From: Bacteroidales bacterium
Lineage (GTDB): Bacteria > Bacteroidota > Bacteroidia > Bacteroidales > F082
DNA length: 64,000 bases
Assembly (NCBI GenBank): GCA_014860665.1
Contig: JACZJI010000076.1
Span: 1-64,000, forward strand
Reading direction: 5' to 3'
A program made the translations under genes and the position numbers. Below, piece by piece: positions 1 through 8,778 of the stretch. The notes under the pieces were generated by a model. That model was not told where the DNA came from, ran no database searches, and worked only from the letters and a program-made list of their open reading frames with translations. How positions within the stretch are numbered: position 1 is the first letter of the stretch; each line of letters begins with the position of its first letter.

Positions 1-142
1 ATACAGGATGTTTTACTTGAGTAATAATAGGTTTTTCTATCTTATTTTTCCTACTATTAACGGTTTGTGCGTTTAATGTAAATGCTGAAAAAAGCAAGGC
101 AATTAGAAGCTGCGAAAGTATTGAACGAAATTTGTTTTTCAT
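1..142 (-). CDS. GH13 alpha-amylase paralog, N-terminus only (cut by window edge)
   Basis: The reverse strand reads from an ATG at 142 into a lipophilic signal peptide beginning MKNKFRSILSQLLIALLF and continues in frame to the window edge, 47 codons in total. It matches the first 47 residues of the complete GH13 amylase just upstream almost position for position, including LNAQTVN and ITQVKHPV. It is therefore the start of a tandem duplicate, probably the third gene of the GH31-GH13-GH13 transcript. The catalytic domain lies outside the window, so activity cannot be judged. Confidence 0.8.
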   Translation of the reverse strand, partial: MKNKFRSILSQLLIALLFSAFTLNAQTVNSRKNKIEKPIITQVKHPV

Positions 143-186
143 GATTTTTTGATTTATTACCATTCAATCAGTTTTTAAAAAACGGA

Positions 187-1587
187 TTATTTATACAACA
201 CAACATAATGCCATGGTTCTAATTTAATGTTCCAGTCAGAATGTATTTGAATTTTTTCGTCTGTGAATAGTTCGTTATACTTTCCGTGAATGACTTCATT
301 TTCCAGTTTAAACTCTTGAGAAGCCGGGCTCAGATTCAAAATTACAACCACCTGATTGCCGTCCTTTTCACGATAAAACGCAAATACAGACTGACTAACT
401 CCTTTTGAGAGAGGAACCAGAGTTCCGCCTTCCGAACCATTCCACAAAGCCTGGTTATCTGCTTTAAACTTGTTCAAAGTGGTATAGAAATCTTCATAAG
501 TTTTATGACTCCAGTCGATGGTGTCTTTTTTAAAGAAGCGAAGTGCTTTGTTGCTTCCGGCTTCTTCACCTCCGTAAATCAATGGAAAACCGGGAATTGT
601 GTAATCCAGTACAGTAAAAGCTTTAAAGCCTTTCCCCAGACGATCGAATGCCGTTCCATTCCATGAATTTTCGTCGTGATTACTTGTAAAATACATGCGG
701 TAAACATTGGGACCATATGTTTCGTTTTCCCAATTCATATAACCCCATAAATCCGATGCGTGCTTCTTGCCCTGTGCAATATCATTGTCAAGATGCAGCA
801 TATTCCAGGTATAATTCATATCGAATGCATGTTTCATTAGAGCCGTGTTATCTTCGTCTTCTGCAAGCATGAAAACAGGTTTGATCTCGTCAAGTTCTTT
901 TCGGGCTTCATCCCAAAAATCTACCGGAACCATTCCGGCAACGTCACAACGAAAGCCATCAACATCAGCATTTTTCACCCAGTACTTCATGGCATTGATC
1001 ATGGCCTTACGAAGCGCCATATTTTTATAATTCAGCTGGATAACATCGGTCCAATCATATGGGGAGACAAATCCACCTTCATTGTTGTGATCGTACCAGT
1101 CTGGATGCTCTGTTGCCCAGACGTTATCCCAGGCGGTATGATTGGCTACCCAGTCAAGAATGACATGCATGCCTCTCTTGTGCGCATCATTAACCAGGTC
1201 TTTTAGATCCTGTAATGTTCCAAAATGAGGATTTACTTCTTCATAGTTTTTAATTGAATAATAACTTCCCAGGCTTCCTTCACCACCTTTTCTGTTTTTT
1301 TCACCTATTGGGAAAACTGGCATGAGCCATAATATTTTGACCCCCATTTTCTCCAACCTTGGTAAATTAGTTTCAAAAGCTTTGAAAGTACCTTGAGGTG
1401 TATATTGACGAATGTTTACTTCATAAATGTTTGCCTTAATGCTCCAGACAGGATGCTTTACTTGTGTAATAAGAGGTTCGCTCATCTTATTTTTATGATT
1501 GTTAACAGTTTGTGCGTTTAATGAAAATGCTGTAAACAGCATTACAATTAAAGCCGGCGAAAATATTGAAAAAAATTTGTTTTTCAT
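187..1587 (-). CDS. Secreted GH13 alpha-amylase family protein
   Basis: 466 residues with a signal peptide at about 1-25 ending in LNAQ. The GH13 barrel motifs are all visible: DWVANH (145-150), GFRCDVAG with nucleophile Asp215, acid/base Glu243 in LAEDED, and NHDENS with Asp305. The expected reaction is hydrolysis of alpha-1,4-glucan links in starch or maltodextrin, in the periplasm or outside the cell. There is no lipobox cysteine, so it is probably not a SusG-type surface lipoprotein. It sits 13 bp after the GH31 gene and 44 bp before a near-identical paralog, so the three genes look co-transcribed. Substrate preference cannot be told from sequence alone. Confidence 0.93.
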   Translation of the reverse strand: MKNKFFSIFSPALIVMLFTAFSLNAQTVNNHKNKMSEPLITQVKHPVWSIKANIYEVNIRQYTPQGTFKAFETNLPRLEKMGVKILWLMPVFPIGEKNRKGGEGSLGSYYSIKNYEEVNPHFGTLQDLKDLVNDAHKRGMHVILDWVANHTAWDNVWATEHPDWYDHNNEGGFVSPYDWTDVIQLNYKNMALRKAMINAMKYWVKNADVDGFRCDVAGMVPVDFWDEARKELDEIKPVFMLAEDEDNTALMKHAFDMNYTWNMLHLDNDIAQGKKHASDLWGYMNWENETYGPNVYRMYFTSNHDENSWNGTAFDRLGKGFKAFTVLDYTIPGFPLIYGGEEAGSNKALRFFKKDTIDWSHKTYEDFYTTLNKFKADNQALWNGSEGGTLVPLSKGVSQSVFAFYREKDGNQVVVILNLSPASQEFKLENEVIHGKYNELFTDEKIQIHSDWNIKLEPWHYVVLYK

Positions 1588-1600
1588 GGTTTATGTTTTT

Positions 1601-4027
1601 TTACCAGCTGAGCACTATTTTTTGACTACTGTTTGGACATGTAAATGTCAGGACTCCATCATCAGGATTTTGATAATTAGCCAAATATAACGATTTTGAA
1701 TTGGTTTCAGGAATTTCGCCTGTTCCGTTTACAAAAACTTTTTTGACAGAATTTCCAAATCCATGTAAAACAAAGCGCAAAACTTTGAACTTTGATTGGT
1801 AAGTGCCTTCCGGGGCATCAAGGACAATTTTCTTACTATTTCCATCATAAGTAATTTCTCTTTTGAAATAAACGCCCTTTTCATAATTGTAAGTGGTTCC
1901 GTCATCTTCATAGTAAACGTAGTGCGAATTTCCTGTGCCGGCGTAAATATGAATTTCCAGCGTGTCTCCCGGATTTTCTCCTGTATTTTGAATTAGTTTC
2001 TGAACAGGAATGATGGCTCCTGCTTTCACGAAGACAGGAAGTTGATCCAGCGGGCTTCCGGTGAAAAACTCAGTGTTCCCGTTGAATTTCTTGTCTGTGT
2101 AGAACGAATACCATTCTCCTTTTGGGAGGTATGCTTTTACTGCATTTTGCGTACTTCTTGCAGGAACGACCAATAAGGAGGGACCAAATAGATACTGATT
2201 GTCGAATTCGGGATTATAAACGGTGCTGTCTTTCGTATATTCAATACTCAAACTTCTCTGAACCGGCATTCCGGTTTCGTGAGCTTCATAAAATGCTGAA
2301 TAAATATAGGGAAGCAGGTGATACCGCAAATCGATAAAATGTGTGGCTAAAGCCCTTGTAGATTCTCCATATGACCAGGGCTCCGACCTGTTTGAGTTCA
2401 GGGTGGAGTGCACTCTGAAAAATGGGCAAAAAGTGCCGATGCTAACCCATCTGGCATAAAGATCCGGCGTGGCGTTTCCCTGAAAACCTCCAACATCATC
2501 ACCAGCAAAAGGAACCCCGGATAATCCAAAGCTGTTAATCAGTCTGATTCCAAGCATCATGTGATCGTCGGTGGCATGATTATCGCCAGTCCAAATTGCA
2601 GTATAGCGCTGTAATCCGGCATATCCGGCACGGGTCAATACCAGCGGGCGTTTGCCGTCCATAAGTTTCCGGGTACCTTCGTAAGTGGCACGTGCCATTT
2701 GCATTCCGTAAACATTCTTACCGGTCAGGTAGGAAACGTGTTTCCCTTCCCAATCCATTTGGATGATGGGAGGGACATCTTTTCCCCAGGTGGCAATTTC
2801 GTTCATATCATTCCAAAATCCTGAAACGCCATCTTTTACCATGCCCTTAAACTGAGTTCCCCACCAGGTTCTTACATCTGGGTTGGTAAAGTCCGGGAAG
2901 TTACACCAGCCCGGCCATACCTGTCCGGTGTAGTTTGTTCCGTCCGGATATTTGATGAAATAGTTGTCCTTTACACCTTCATCGTAAACATTATAACCTT
3001 TTTCCACTTTTATGCCGGGGTCAATGATAACGACAGTATGAATGCCCATTTTCTTTAAATTTCCAACAAGTTGTGCCGGATGTGGAAAGCCTTTTGGACT
3101 CCATGTAAAGACTTTGTAAGCATCCATATATTTGATATCAAGATAGATGACATCTAACGGGATGTTTTTATCACGGAAAGTTTGCGCAATTTCCATAACT
3201 TCTTTATCAGGATAATATGCCCAACGGCACTGTTGAAATCCCAATCCCCAAATCGGCGGCATTTTGATGCGTCCGGTAAGATGGGTGTAATCTTTTAAAA
3301 TTCCTGAAACATTCTGATCATAAATGAAATAATAACTCACCTGGCCATCGTCCACTGAAAAATAGGAGAAACGGTTATTTCCCGCACCAAAATTGAAAAC
3401 ACTCTTGGTGGTATTATCTACAAAGATGCCGTAATTCAACCCGTTGTGAATTCCCATATAAAAAGGAATGGTAGAATAAAGCGGGTCGCTCCAGTTTTCA
3501 TAATTCGGATTGTCTGTATTCCAGTTGGTATAAGCTGATCCTCTGCGGTTTAAATCTCCGGTTTTTTCACCCAATCCGATGAATTTTTCATCGGGGTAAA
3601 GTTTTTTAAAGCAAAAGAGCTTCCCATCCAGCCAGTAAGCTCCCATATTATCATCCTGATTGATAACCTTCCCGTCAGGAGTTTTAAAAGTAAACCTCAG
3701 AGGAGATTTAGTAATTTGTAACTCCAACGAATCTGTTTTAATAATAAAATCATCCTTATTTTCCTGAAAGGTAAACTTTACCTTCTGAGGTTTCGCAATG
3801 ACGGCATATGAAGGTAAGTCACGGTAGCTTTTCCCCCACAGGGAAATCTTAAAAATTGTCGGGCTGAAAAGCGTCACCCTAGCCGTACCATGGGTTGTCT
3901 TAAATGTGAAAACCTGGTCCTTTTTATTTAGCCTTTCAAAATTGCCAAGGCTTTTCCCTTCCTGTTGTTGTGCCATCATTGGAGAGATGAGAAAAATTGC
4001 AATTAAAATGAATAGAACTTTTTTCAT
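1601..4027 (-). CDS. GH31 family alpha-glucosidase
   Basis: 808 residues with a signal peptide ending near MMAQ (about 1-20). An N-terminal beta-sandwich is followed by a TIM barrel with the GH31 nucleophile motif GFWNDMNE (Asp407) and the acid region WTGDNHATDDH (Asp482). WSPKGFP and LTRAGYAG are further family signatures. The likely role is release of glucose from the non-reducing ends of malto-oligosaccharides made by the adjacent amylases, in the manner of SusB in the starch utilisation system although from a different glycoside hydrolase family. It is first in the minus-strand operon, with a promoter-like box about 40 bp upstream. Some GH31 enzymes are xylosidases; the neighbours favour alpha-glucosidase. 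Confidence 0.93.
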   Translation of the reverse strand: MKKVLFILIAIFLISPMMAQQQEGKSLGNFERLNKKDQVFTFKTTHGTARVTLFSPTIFKISLWGKSYRDLPSYAVIAKPQKVKFTFQENKDDFIIKTDSLELQITKSPLRFTFKTPDGKVINQDDNMGAYWLDGKLFCFKKLYPDEKFIGLGEKTGDLNRRGSAYTNWNTDNPNYENWSDPLYSTIPFYMGIHNGLNYGIFVDNTTKSVFNFGAGNNRFSYFSVDDGQVSYYFIYDQNVSGILKDYTHLTGRIKMPPIWGLGFQQCRWAYYPDKEVMEIAQTFRDKNIPLDVIYLDIKYMDAYKVFTWSPKGFPHPAQLVGNLKKMGIHTVVIIDPGIKVEKGYNVYDEGVKDNYFIKYPDGTNYTGQVWPGWCNFPDFTNPDVRTWWGTQFKGMVKDGVSGFWNDMNEIATWGKDVPPIIQMDWEGKHVSYLTGKNVYGMQMARATYEGTRKLMDGKRPLVLTRAGYAGLQRYTAIWTGDNHATDDHMMLGIRLINSFGLSGVPFAGDDVGGFQGNATPDLYARWVSIGTFCPFFRVHSTLNSNRSEPWSYGESTRALATHFIDLRYHLLPYIYSAFYEAHETGMPVQRSLSIEYTKDSTVYNPEFDNQYLFGPSLLVVPARSTQNAVKAYLPKGEWYSFYTDKKFNGNTEFFTGSPLDQLPVFVKAGAIIPVQKLIQNTGENPGDTLEIHIYAGTGNSHYVYYEDDGTTYNYEKGVYFKREITYDGNSKKIVLDAPEGTYQSKFKVLRFVLHGFGNSVKKVFVNGTGEIPETNSKSLYLANYQNPDDGVLTFTCPNSSQKIVLSW

Positions 4028-4064
4028 GAGGAGATGAATTTACTCTCAAAATTTATTAATTATA

Positions 4065-4072
4065 CAAATATA
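4065..4072 (-). promoter_or_regulatory. -7 promoter box of the GH31/GH13 operon
   Basis: The reverse strand reads TATATTTG, a perfect match to the Bacteroidota -7 consensus TAnnTTTG, 37 bp before the GH31 start codon. No convincing TTTG -33 box was seen. Confidence 0.55.
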
Positions 4073-4277
4073 AGACGTAATTCATACGGAAATGGCATGT
4101 CAATTGCGAAATAGAACCATCATTACAATTGAAATCATTTTGCCTCTAAAACATAACCGATTTGTCTTATGCAAAGGTTTGAGGAAAGGTTTTTTCAGTT
4201 AAAAATATCTCAAATAGGTAAGTGTATTTACGCCGCTTGACAATTAATGTTTGTGTTCATCGTTCAATACAATAAAT

Positions 4278-4285
4278 TACTTTTG
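4278..4285 (+). promoter_or_regulatory. -7 promoter box of the GldA-like ATPase gene
   Basis: TACTTTTG matches TAnnTTTG and lies 18 bp before the ATG at 4304. The 275 bp between the divergent GH31 and ATPase genes hold this box and the opposing one, with nothing else recognised. Confidence 0.55.
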
Positions 4286-4303
4286 TAGCTAAGAAAAGCA
4301 GTT

Positions 4304-5221
4304 ATGAGTGTTGTTGAAATTAAAGGGGTTTCGAAATTTTACGGAAAGCAGAAAGCGCTGAACCAGGTTAATATCAATATTGACAGGGGGGAAGTTGTGG
4401 GGTTACTCGGCCCTAACGGTGCCGGAAAATCCACATTAATGAAGCTGCTCACTTCTTTTATTTCTGCAGACGAAGGTGAAATAACCATACAAGGAGTGAA
4501 TGTCAGAGAGCAATCTCTTAAGATCAGACAGTGGGTAGGCTATCTTCCTGAGAATAATCCGCTTTATCCTGAAATGTATGTGCGCGAATATTTGCGTTTT
4601 GTTTATGAGATGTATCCCAACAAACAAAGAAATCCAAATCGCGTAAGTGAAATGATAGATCTGACAGGTTTGGGGCCTGAACAAAACAAAAAGATTGGGG
4701 CTTTATCCAAAGGCTATCGACAGCGTGTGGGACTTGCGCAAGCGCTGATTCATGACCCGGAGGTTCTGATCCTTGATGAACCGACTTCAGGACTGGATCC
4801 GGTACAACTTCCCGGAATCCGGTCGGTAATTTCCAATCTTGGAAAAGAGAAGACAGTTTTACTTTCCACGCATGTCATGCAGGAAGTGGAAGCCATGTGC
4901 AACCGGGTTGTAATTATTAATCATGGACAAATTGTTGCTGACCAAAGTATTGAAGAGTTTTCTGAAATGAAGACTTCCGACTATCGCTATAAATTGGAGC
5001 TTAAAGAAACAATTAATGCAGCGTTGCTCTTGGAAATTCCTTTTGTTCAAAAAGTAGAACCCCTCTCTGAGAAAGAATGGATTATTATTCCTGCAGAAGG
5101 AAAAGATATCCGTGAATCCGTGTTTAAATTTGCCGTAACACACAATCTTAATATTTTGGCTTTTTCCAGGATTGAACAGAAAATGGAGGAAATTTTCAGA
5201 GAGCTTACTGCAGGAAAATAA
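4304..5221 (+). CDS. gldA: ABC transporter ATP-binding protein, GldA-like
   Basis: 305 residues. Walker A GPNGAGKST is at 36-44. A signature LSKGYRQRVGLAQAL is followed by Walker B VLILDEPTSGLDP and an H-loop LSTHVMQEVE. A C-terminal extension of about 90 residues follows the nucleotide-binding domain, as in the GldA/CcmA-type ATPases of Bacteroidota. In gliding species GldA works with the membrane proteins GldF and GldG, but neither is next to this gene. It could therefore be a solitary GldA orthologue or a drug/sodium-export ATPase of the same family. The symbol is by similarity only; gliding cannot be inferred. Confidence 0.8.
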   Translation: MSVVEIKGVSKFYGKQKALNQVNINIDRGEVVGLLGPNGAGKSTLMKLLTSFISADEGEITIQGVNVREQSLKIRQWVGYLPENNPLYPEMYVREYLRFVYEMYPNKQRNPNRVSEMIDLTGLGPEQNKKIGALSKGYRQRVGLAQALIHDPEVLILDEPTSGLDPVQLPGIRSVISNLGKEKTVLLSTHVMQEVEAMCNRVVIINHGQIVADQSIEEFSEMKTSDYRYKLELKETINAALLLEIPFVQKVEPLSEKEWIIIPAEGKDIRESVFKFAVTHNLNILAFSRIEQKMEEIFRELTAGK

Positions 5222-5273
5222 ATATCTACATCTGTAAGGTAAATTTAGAAACATTCTGTAAAAAAAGTTTTAC

Positions 5274-5281
5274 TATCTTTG
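5274..5281 (+). promoter_or_regulatory. -7 promoter box of the metK riboswitch transcript
   Basis: TATCTTTG fits TAnnTTTG exactly. It would start transcription near 5288, about 20 bp before the SAM-II aptamer, which is the order expected for a riboswitch leader. Confidence 0.6.
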
Positions 5282-5307
5282 TGCCCTCGTTCATAAGACG
5301 AAAATTT

Positions 5308-5358
5308 TAGTGGAAGGATTTGATTGATTGCAACCACGTAAAAATAATGCTAAACCAG
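5308..5358 (+). ncRNA. SAM-II riboswitch upstream of metK
   Basis: The stretch has the SAM-II layout. A short stem GTGG (5310-5313) pairs with CCAC (5334-5337). The loop carries GATTTGATTGATTGCAA, and the 3' side reads CCACGTA, an A-rich link and TGCTAAACC (5349-5356). This parallels the known metX SAM-II aptamer, in which a GATTT...ATTGCAA loop is followed by the closing stem, GTGA, an A/T link and GCTAAA. It lies 65 bp before the SAM synthetase start, between a good promoter box and the gene. Binding of SAM would be expected to lower MetK translation as feedback. The class call rests on motif comparison by eye, not a covariance search. Confidence 0.82.
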
Positions 5359-5422
5359 TTTTTTACCGCCAATCAACCATTTTCCCCGTTTTATTTAGTG
5401 TTTAATTTAAGTAAATTGAATT

Positions 5423-6715
5423 ATGTCATATTTATTTACCTCGGAATCTGTATCCGAAGGACATCCTGATAAAGTATCAGATCAGATTTCTGATGCCGTA
5501 CTGGATGAAATGCTGAGGCAGGACCCCCAGTCTAAAGTAGCTTGCGAGACACTTGTAAGTACAGGGTTGGTTGTGGTAGCCGGTGAAGTAAAAACGAACG
5601 CATGGGTTGATTTGCAAAGCGTAGCGCGTAATACGATTGAGAAAATAGGTTATACCAAGGCTGAATATCAGTTTGACAGTAAGTCATGTGCAGTAATTTC
5701 AGCCGTACACGAGCAATCTGCTGATATTAATCAGGGAGTTGAAAGAGCAAAGGAAGAGGACCAGGGTGCCGGAGATCAGGGAATGATGTTTGGCTATGCC
5801 ACTCGGGAAACTTCCAATTATATGCCATTAACAACTCAAATTGCTCACGAACTTTTGCTGGAATTGGCTAAAATTCGCAGAGAAGGTAAGGTGATGACTT
5901 ATCTTCGACCCGATGCAAAATCGCAGGTTACTCTTGAATACAGTGACGATGATATCCCTTTAAGAGTAGTCACTCTCGTAATTTCAACTCAACATGATGA
6001 GTTTGATACGGAAGTCGCCATGCAGAACAAAATTAGAGAGGATATAGAAAATTATTTGATTCCCAGGGTCAGGAAGAATTATCCTGATCATTTGTTTGAT
6101 AATTACAAATTGTATGCAAATCCTACAGGGAAGTTTGTAATTGGCGGACCTCATGGAGATACCGGACTTACAGGCCGAAAGATTATTGTTGATACATATG
6201 GTGGCCATGGCGCTCATGGGGGCGGGGCTTTTTCCGGAAAAGATTCATCCAAGGTGGACCGTTCGGCAGCTTATGCTACCCGTCATATTGCAAAGAACCT
6301 GGTGGCAGCAGGAGTGGCTGATAAGATTCTTGTTCAGGTGGCCTATGCTATCGGAGTAAGTGAGCCGGTTGGTTTTTATGTGAATACCTACGGGACGGCC
6401 AATGTGAAAAATAATGAAGGAAAGGTTCTTAGTGACGGAGAAATTGCTTCCATCGCAAGTAGTATTTTCGATATGCATCCTTATGCTATTGTGAGGAGAT
6501 TCGGGTTGAAGAACCCCATCTTTGAAAAAACCGCTTCATATGGTCACTTTGGGAGAAAACCTTACACTGAAGAAGTAGAAGTGTTTTATGAAGATGGAAC
6601 AACTTCATTTGTGGAAGAACAAAACGGCCGGAAAGTGTATAAAAAGCAAGTTAAATTTTTCGGATGGGAAGAACTTGACTATGTTGATAAAGTAAAATTG
6701 GCGTTTGGACTTTAA
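5423..6715 (+). CDS. metK: S-adenosylmethionine synthetase
   Basis: 430 residues, the length usual for Bacteroidota MetK. The N-terminus [17 protein letters not shown] carries the ATP/methionine-binding HPD motif. [12 protein letters not shown] is the central signature, and [13 protein letters not shown] with [19 protein letters not shown] are the P-loop-like and metal-binding segments. The enzyme makes S-adenosylmethionine from methionine and ATP in the cytoplasm. It is transcribed alone from a promoter at 5274 behind a SAM-II riboswitch, and a strong terminator follows 11 bp after the stop codon. All key motifs are present. Confidence 0.98.
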   Translation: MSYLFTSESVSEGHPDKVSDQISDAVLDEMLRQDPQSKVACETLVSTGLVVVAGEVKTNAWVDLQSVARNTIEKIGYTKAEYQFDSKSCAVISAVHEQSADINQGVERAKEEDQGAGDQGMMFGYATRETSNYMPLTTQIAHELLLELAKIRREGKVMTYLRPDAKSQVTLEYSDDDIPLRVVTLVISTQHDEFDTEVAMQNKIREDIENYLIPRVRKNYPDHLFDNYKLYANPTGKFVIGGPHGDTGLTGRKIIVDTYGGHGAHGGGAFSGKDSSKVDRSAAYATRHIAKNLVAAGVADKILVQVAYAIGVSEPVGFYVNTYGTANVKNNEGKVLSDGEIASIASSIFDMHPYAIVRRFGLKNPIFEKTASYGHFGRKPYTEEVEVFYEDGTTSFVEEQNGRKVYKKQVKFFGWEELDYVDKVKLAFGL

Positions 6716-6726
6716 TCAAAACCAAA

Positions 6727-6748
6727 AAGGCGGGAAATTTCCCGCCTT
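6727..6748. terminator. Bidirectional terminator after metK
   Basis: A perfect inverted repeat centred on GGCGGGAAATTTCCCGCC (6729-6746) is flanked by A-rich sequence on the left and T-rich on the right. It can serve metK on the plus strand and the convergent T9SS gene on the minus strand. Confidence 0.85.
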
Positions 6749-6776
6749 CTTAGTTTCTAACAAAATGTATTAATAT

Positions 6777-7253
6777 TTACTGGTTGCTCACAATTAGTTT
6801 GTTGCTCTTAATCATTTGACCTTTATAATAAACTGTACAGAAATAAAGGCCATGGGTTAGATCGCTCACGTTAATCTGAAGAGAATTGTTCGAACCCTCT
6901 ATAGGATAAGTTTTCACCGTTTTTCCGGTAAGGTCCATTATTTTCACTTCACCAAAATCGTTGATAGAAGGAAATCTATAGTTGATTTTTACAAATGAAG
7001 AAGCCGGATTAGGAAATGGATTTGAGAATTGTATCTGCGGTATGTTAGTGTTTTCGGTATCTTTATAAGAAGCAATGTTAAAAGATGTTTCTGAAGAATC
7101 CTCCATTACATTGCTTCCCTGCGATTCGATTGTCATACTGAGGTTGGGTTTTTTCCCTGATTCAGATGCCAAAAGAGCGAAAGGGGCTATTAAAAGGAAC
7201 CCTAACAAGGCGACTTTAATATGGAGTAATATGTTTTTCATAAGTGTCTTCAT
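6777..7253 (-). CDS. Small secreted protein with T9SS type A sorting domain
   Basis: 158 residues. An N-terminal hydrophobic segment (about 8-28) acts as a signal peptide. A low-complexity linker of about 40 residues follows, then a C-terminal domain of about 80 residues. That domain starts FSNPFPNPASSFVKINY and ends with GLYFCTVYYKG...KLIVSNQ, the standard Por secretion signal. The protein should cross the outer membrane by the type IX system and have the tail removed. There is almost nothing between signal peptide and sorting domain, so no enzymatic role can be assigned. Translation may start at the second Met (MKNILLH, residue 5). Confidence 0.8.
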   Translation of the reverse strand: MKTLMKNILLHIKVALLGFLLIAPFALLASESGKKPNLSMTIESQGSNVMEDSSETSFNIASYKDTENTNIPQIQFSNPFPNPASSFVKINYRFPSINDFGEVKIMDLTGKTVKTYPIEGSNNSLQINVSDLTHGLYFCTVYYKGQMIKSNKLIVSNQ

Positions 7254-7473
7254 GATTAAATTCCTCGATACAAATGTAGTTTTGTACTTTGGAATAAAGT
7301 GTTAAAGGAATTTAAAAAAAGTTTAGAAAATCAAATAGTTAACTCCAGAAAGGAGTATAAGTGCCCACCCGAAAAATAGCCTGTTAGCTTAAGGCAATAC
7401 TTTTTTAAGAGTTTTTATTTATTCGTGAGATTCAAATTTTAAAAGTGTAGCGCATTGAAATTTGTAAGTCGAA

Positions 7474-7591
7474 TCCCGATTCATCGGGAATAGCGGAGCG
7501 TATCGGGATAAATGAGTTTCATACTGCGATGCTTGCATCTTTAGAAAAAGAAATTTCTTTTTTGATACCTCGTTAGCTCTGCTGCGAGGTA
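7474..7591. repeat. REP-like intergenic palindromes
   Basis: Two hairpins lie in a 771-bp gap without genes (7254-8024). The first has arms TCCCGAT (7474-7480) and ATCGGGA (7483-7489), and a third half-copy ATCGGGAT sits at 7502-7509. The second has arms TACCTCG (7566-7572) and CGAGGTA (7585-7591), with inner AGC/GCT pairing. Their look is that of repetitive extragenic palindromes. Copy number elsewhere in the genome cannot be seen from here. Confidence 0.5.
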
Positions 7592-7618
7592 GTTCATTTC
7601 CGGGTATTGGATTCTCTG

Positions 7619-7816
7619 GTTCCTATGCCGCCGCTTTGGAACCGTATTAAGCCTGGGATAACGTTCCCTATTTTGCCCCGATTGTAGCCTTCCAGGGGGA
7701 GTTTAGGGAGAGTATAGGGAGAGAATAGGGGGAGAATAAGGAGAGAACAGGGCGTCTTTATGAGGAGTTGAAGGCTTGCTGAAGGGGAGTTAAACCCTTG
7801 TTGAAGCAGAGGTATA
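7619..7816. repeat. 11-bp-period drifting repeat array (18 units)
   Basis: The sequence divides into consecutive 11-bp units that resemble their neighbours but change along the array. From 7696 the units read GGGGAGTTTAG, GGAGAGTATAG, GGAGAGAATAG, GGGGAGAATAA and GGAGAGAACAG, with 8-10 of 11 bases shared between neighbours. Later units share mainly a 3' TTAA/TGAA-like end (7762-7805). Upstream units from 7619 keep the spacing but less identity. No reading frame explains an 11-bp period. A second array with the same period lies at 52631-52762. Confidence 0.7.
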
Positions 7817-8024
7817 GACAAGAATTTTTACAATTGGAATTATTATAAGGTTTTTATTCCATCTTCAGGTGATGGTTTTCGTTAGGTAATTTGGATAACT
7901 AATTTTTTTTTGCTGCTTTAAAATTTGTTTTCCGGCAGATGATAAATTAAACCCTTGTTAAAATTCATTTTTATGTAATTTCGCCGAGCCGAATGAAAAA
8001 TTAAACCCAATTGCATTAGATCAA

Positions 8025-8447
8025 ATGGAACAAAATCAGAAAAGGCCTGTATTGCTGACTCTACTATGTATTCTTACATTTATTGGCGGCGGAATGACTT
8101 TATTTTCAAACACAGTGATCTACCTGATGTTTGATCAGTTTAAAAATCTTTTCGCCAGTCATCCCAATATGGAGTTCCTTGGAACCAAGATGGATTTTGC
8201 ATTTGTATTTAATCTTAACAAGTTATATTTCCTTTCCCAGGGAATTTTTTCCGGTCTGGCTTTAGCCGGTGCATTTTTGATGTGGAATCTGAAGAAAATA
8301 GGATTTCACCTTTATGTTCTTTCGCAATTAATATTGTTAATCATTCCTGAAATTTTTATTCCGCACCTTCCTTTCCCTTTATTCCAGTTAAGCATTAGTT
8401 TCCTTTTTGTTTATTTTTATTACAAACATCTGTCCATTATGCAGTAA
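8025..8447 (+). CDS. Small integral membrane protein of unknown function
   Basis: 140 residues with four hydrophobic segments (about 10-32, 60-90 with a short break, 92-112 and 115-133) and charged ends. It looks like a small four-helix membrane protein of the kind common in Bacteroidota. No catalytic motif is visible and no family was recognised. It stands alone, flanked by long intergenic stretches on both sides. The start follows an A-rich leader and the reading frame has normal codon use for the window. Confidence 0.65.
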   Translation: MEQNQKRPVLLTLLCILTFIGGGMTLFSNTVIYLMFDQFKNLFASHPNMEFLGTKMDFAFVFNLNKLYFLSQGIFSGLALAGAFLMWNLKKIGFHLYVLSQLILLIIPEIFIPHLPFPLFQLSISFLFVYFYYKHLSIMQ

Positions 8448-8720
8448 CTGGTTTTGTTTTAGGAGAATAACCAAGTGATTTCTATAGAGTATTCTCTTCC
8501 TCATTTTTTCAATTTTTACTATAAATTCTTCATTTTTGAGGGCCCAGTGGACTTATTTTTCTGTCCAAGGGACTCAGGATACTTGTGATTTTGTAGTACC
8601 TCCGATTATATTTCAAGATTCTTATTAATCTAACATGCTGAAAACAAGGGTTTTTATGTGTTTGCATGTTAAATTTTTTACGATTGTTAAAAAAAGTTAA
8701 TGAAAGTTAACTAAAGTTAT

Positions 8721-8728
8721 TATATTTG
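8721..8728 (+). promoter_or_regulatory. -7 promoter box of the first susCD pair
   Basis: TATATTTG fits TAnnTTTG and lies 50 bp before the SusC start codon. The 331-bp gap 8448-8778 otherwise shows only AT-rich sequence with several GTTAA(A) repeats (8685-8715); no regulator site was recognised. Confidence 0.55.
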
Positions 8729-8778
8729 GCATTCGGTTTAATTCTCAATTAATTTTTTATAAACTAAAATTCATCATT

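Noticed and set aside
4304..5221. Gliding motility locus
   Set aside because: Only a GldA-like ATPase is present; gldF, gldG and other gliding genes are not nearby, so motility is not claimed.
7594..7821. Reverse-strand frame of 75 codons in the 11-bp array
   Set aside because: It is low-complexity translation of the repeat array; no ribosome site or family similarity.
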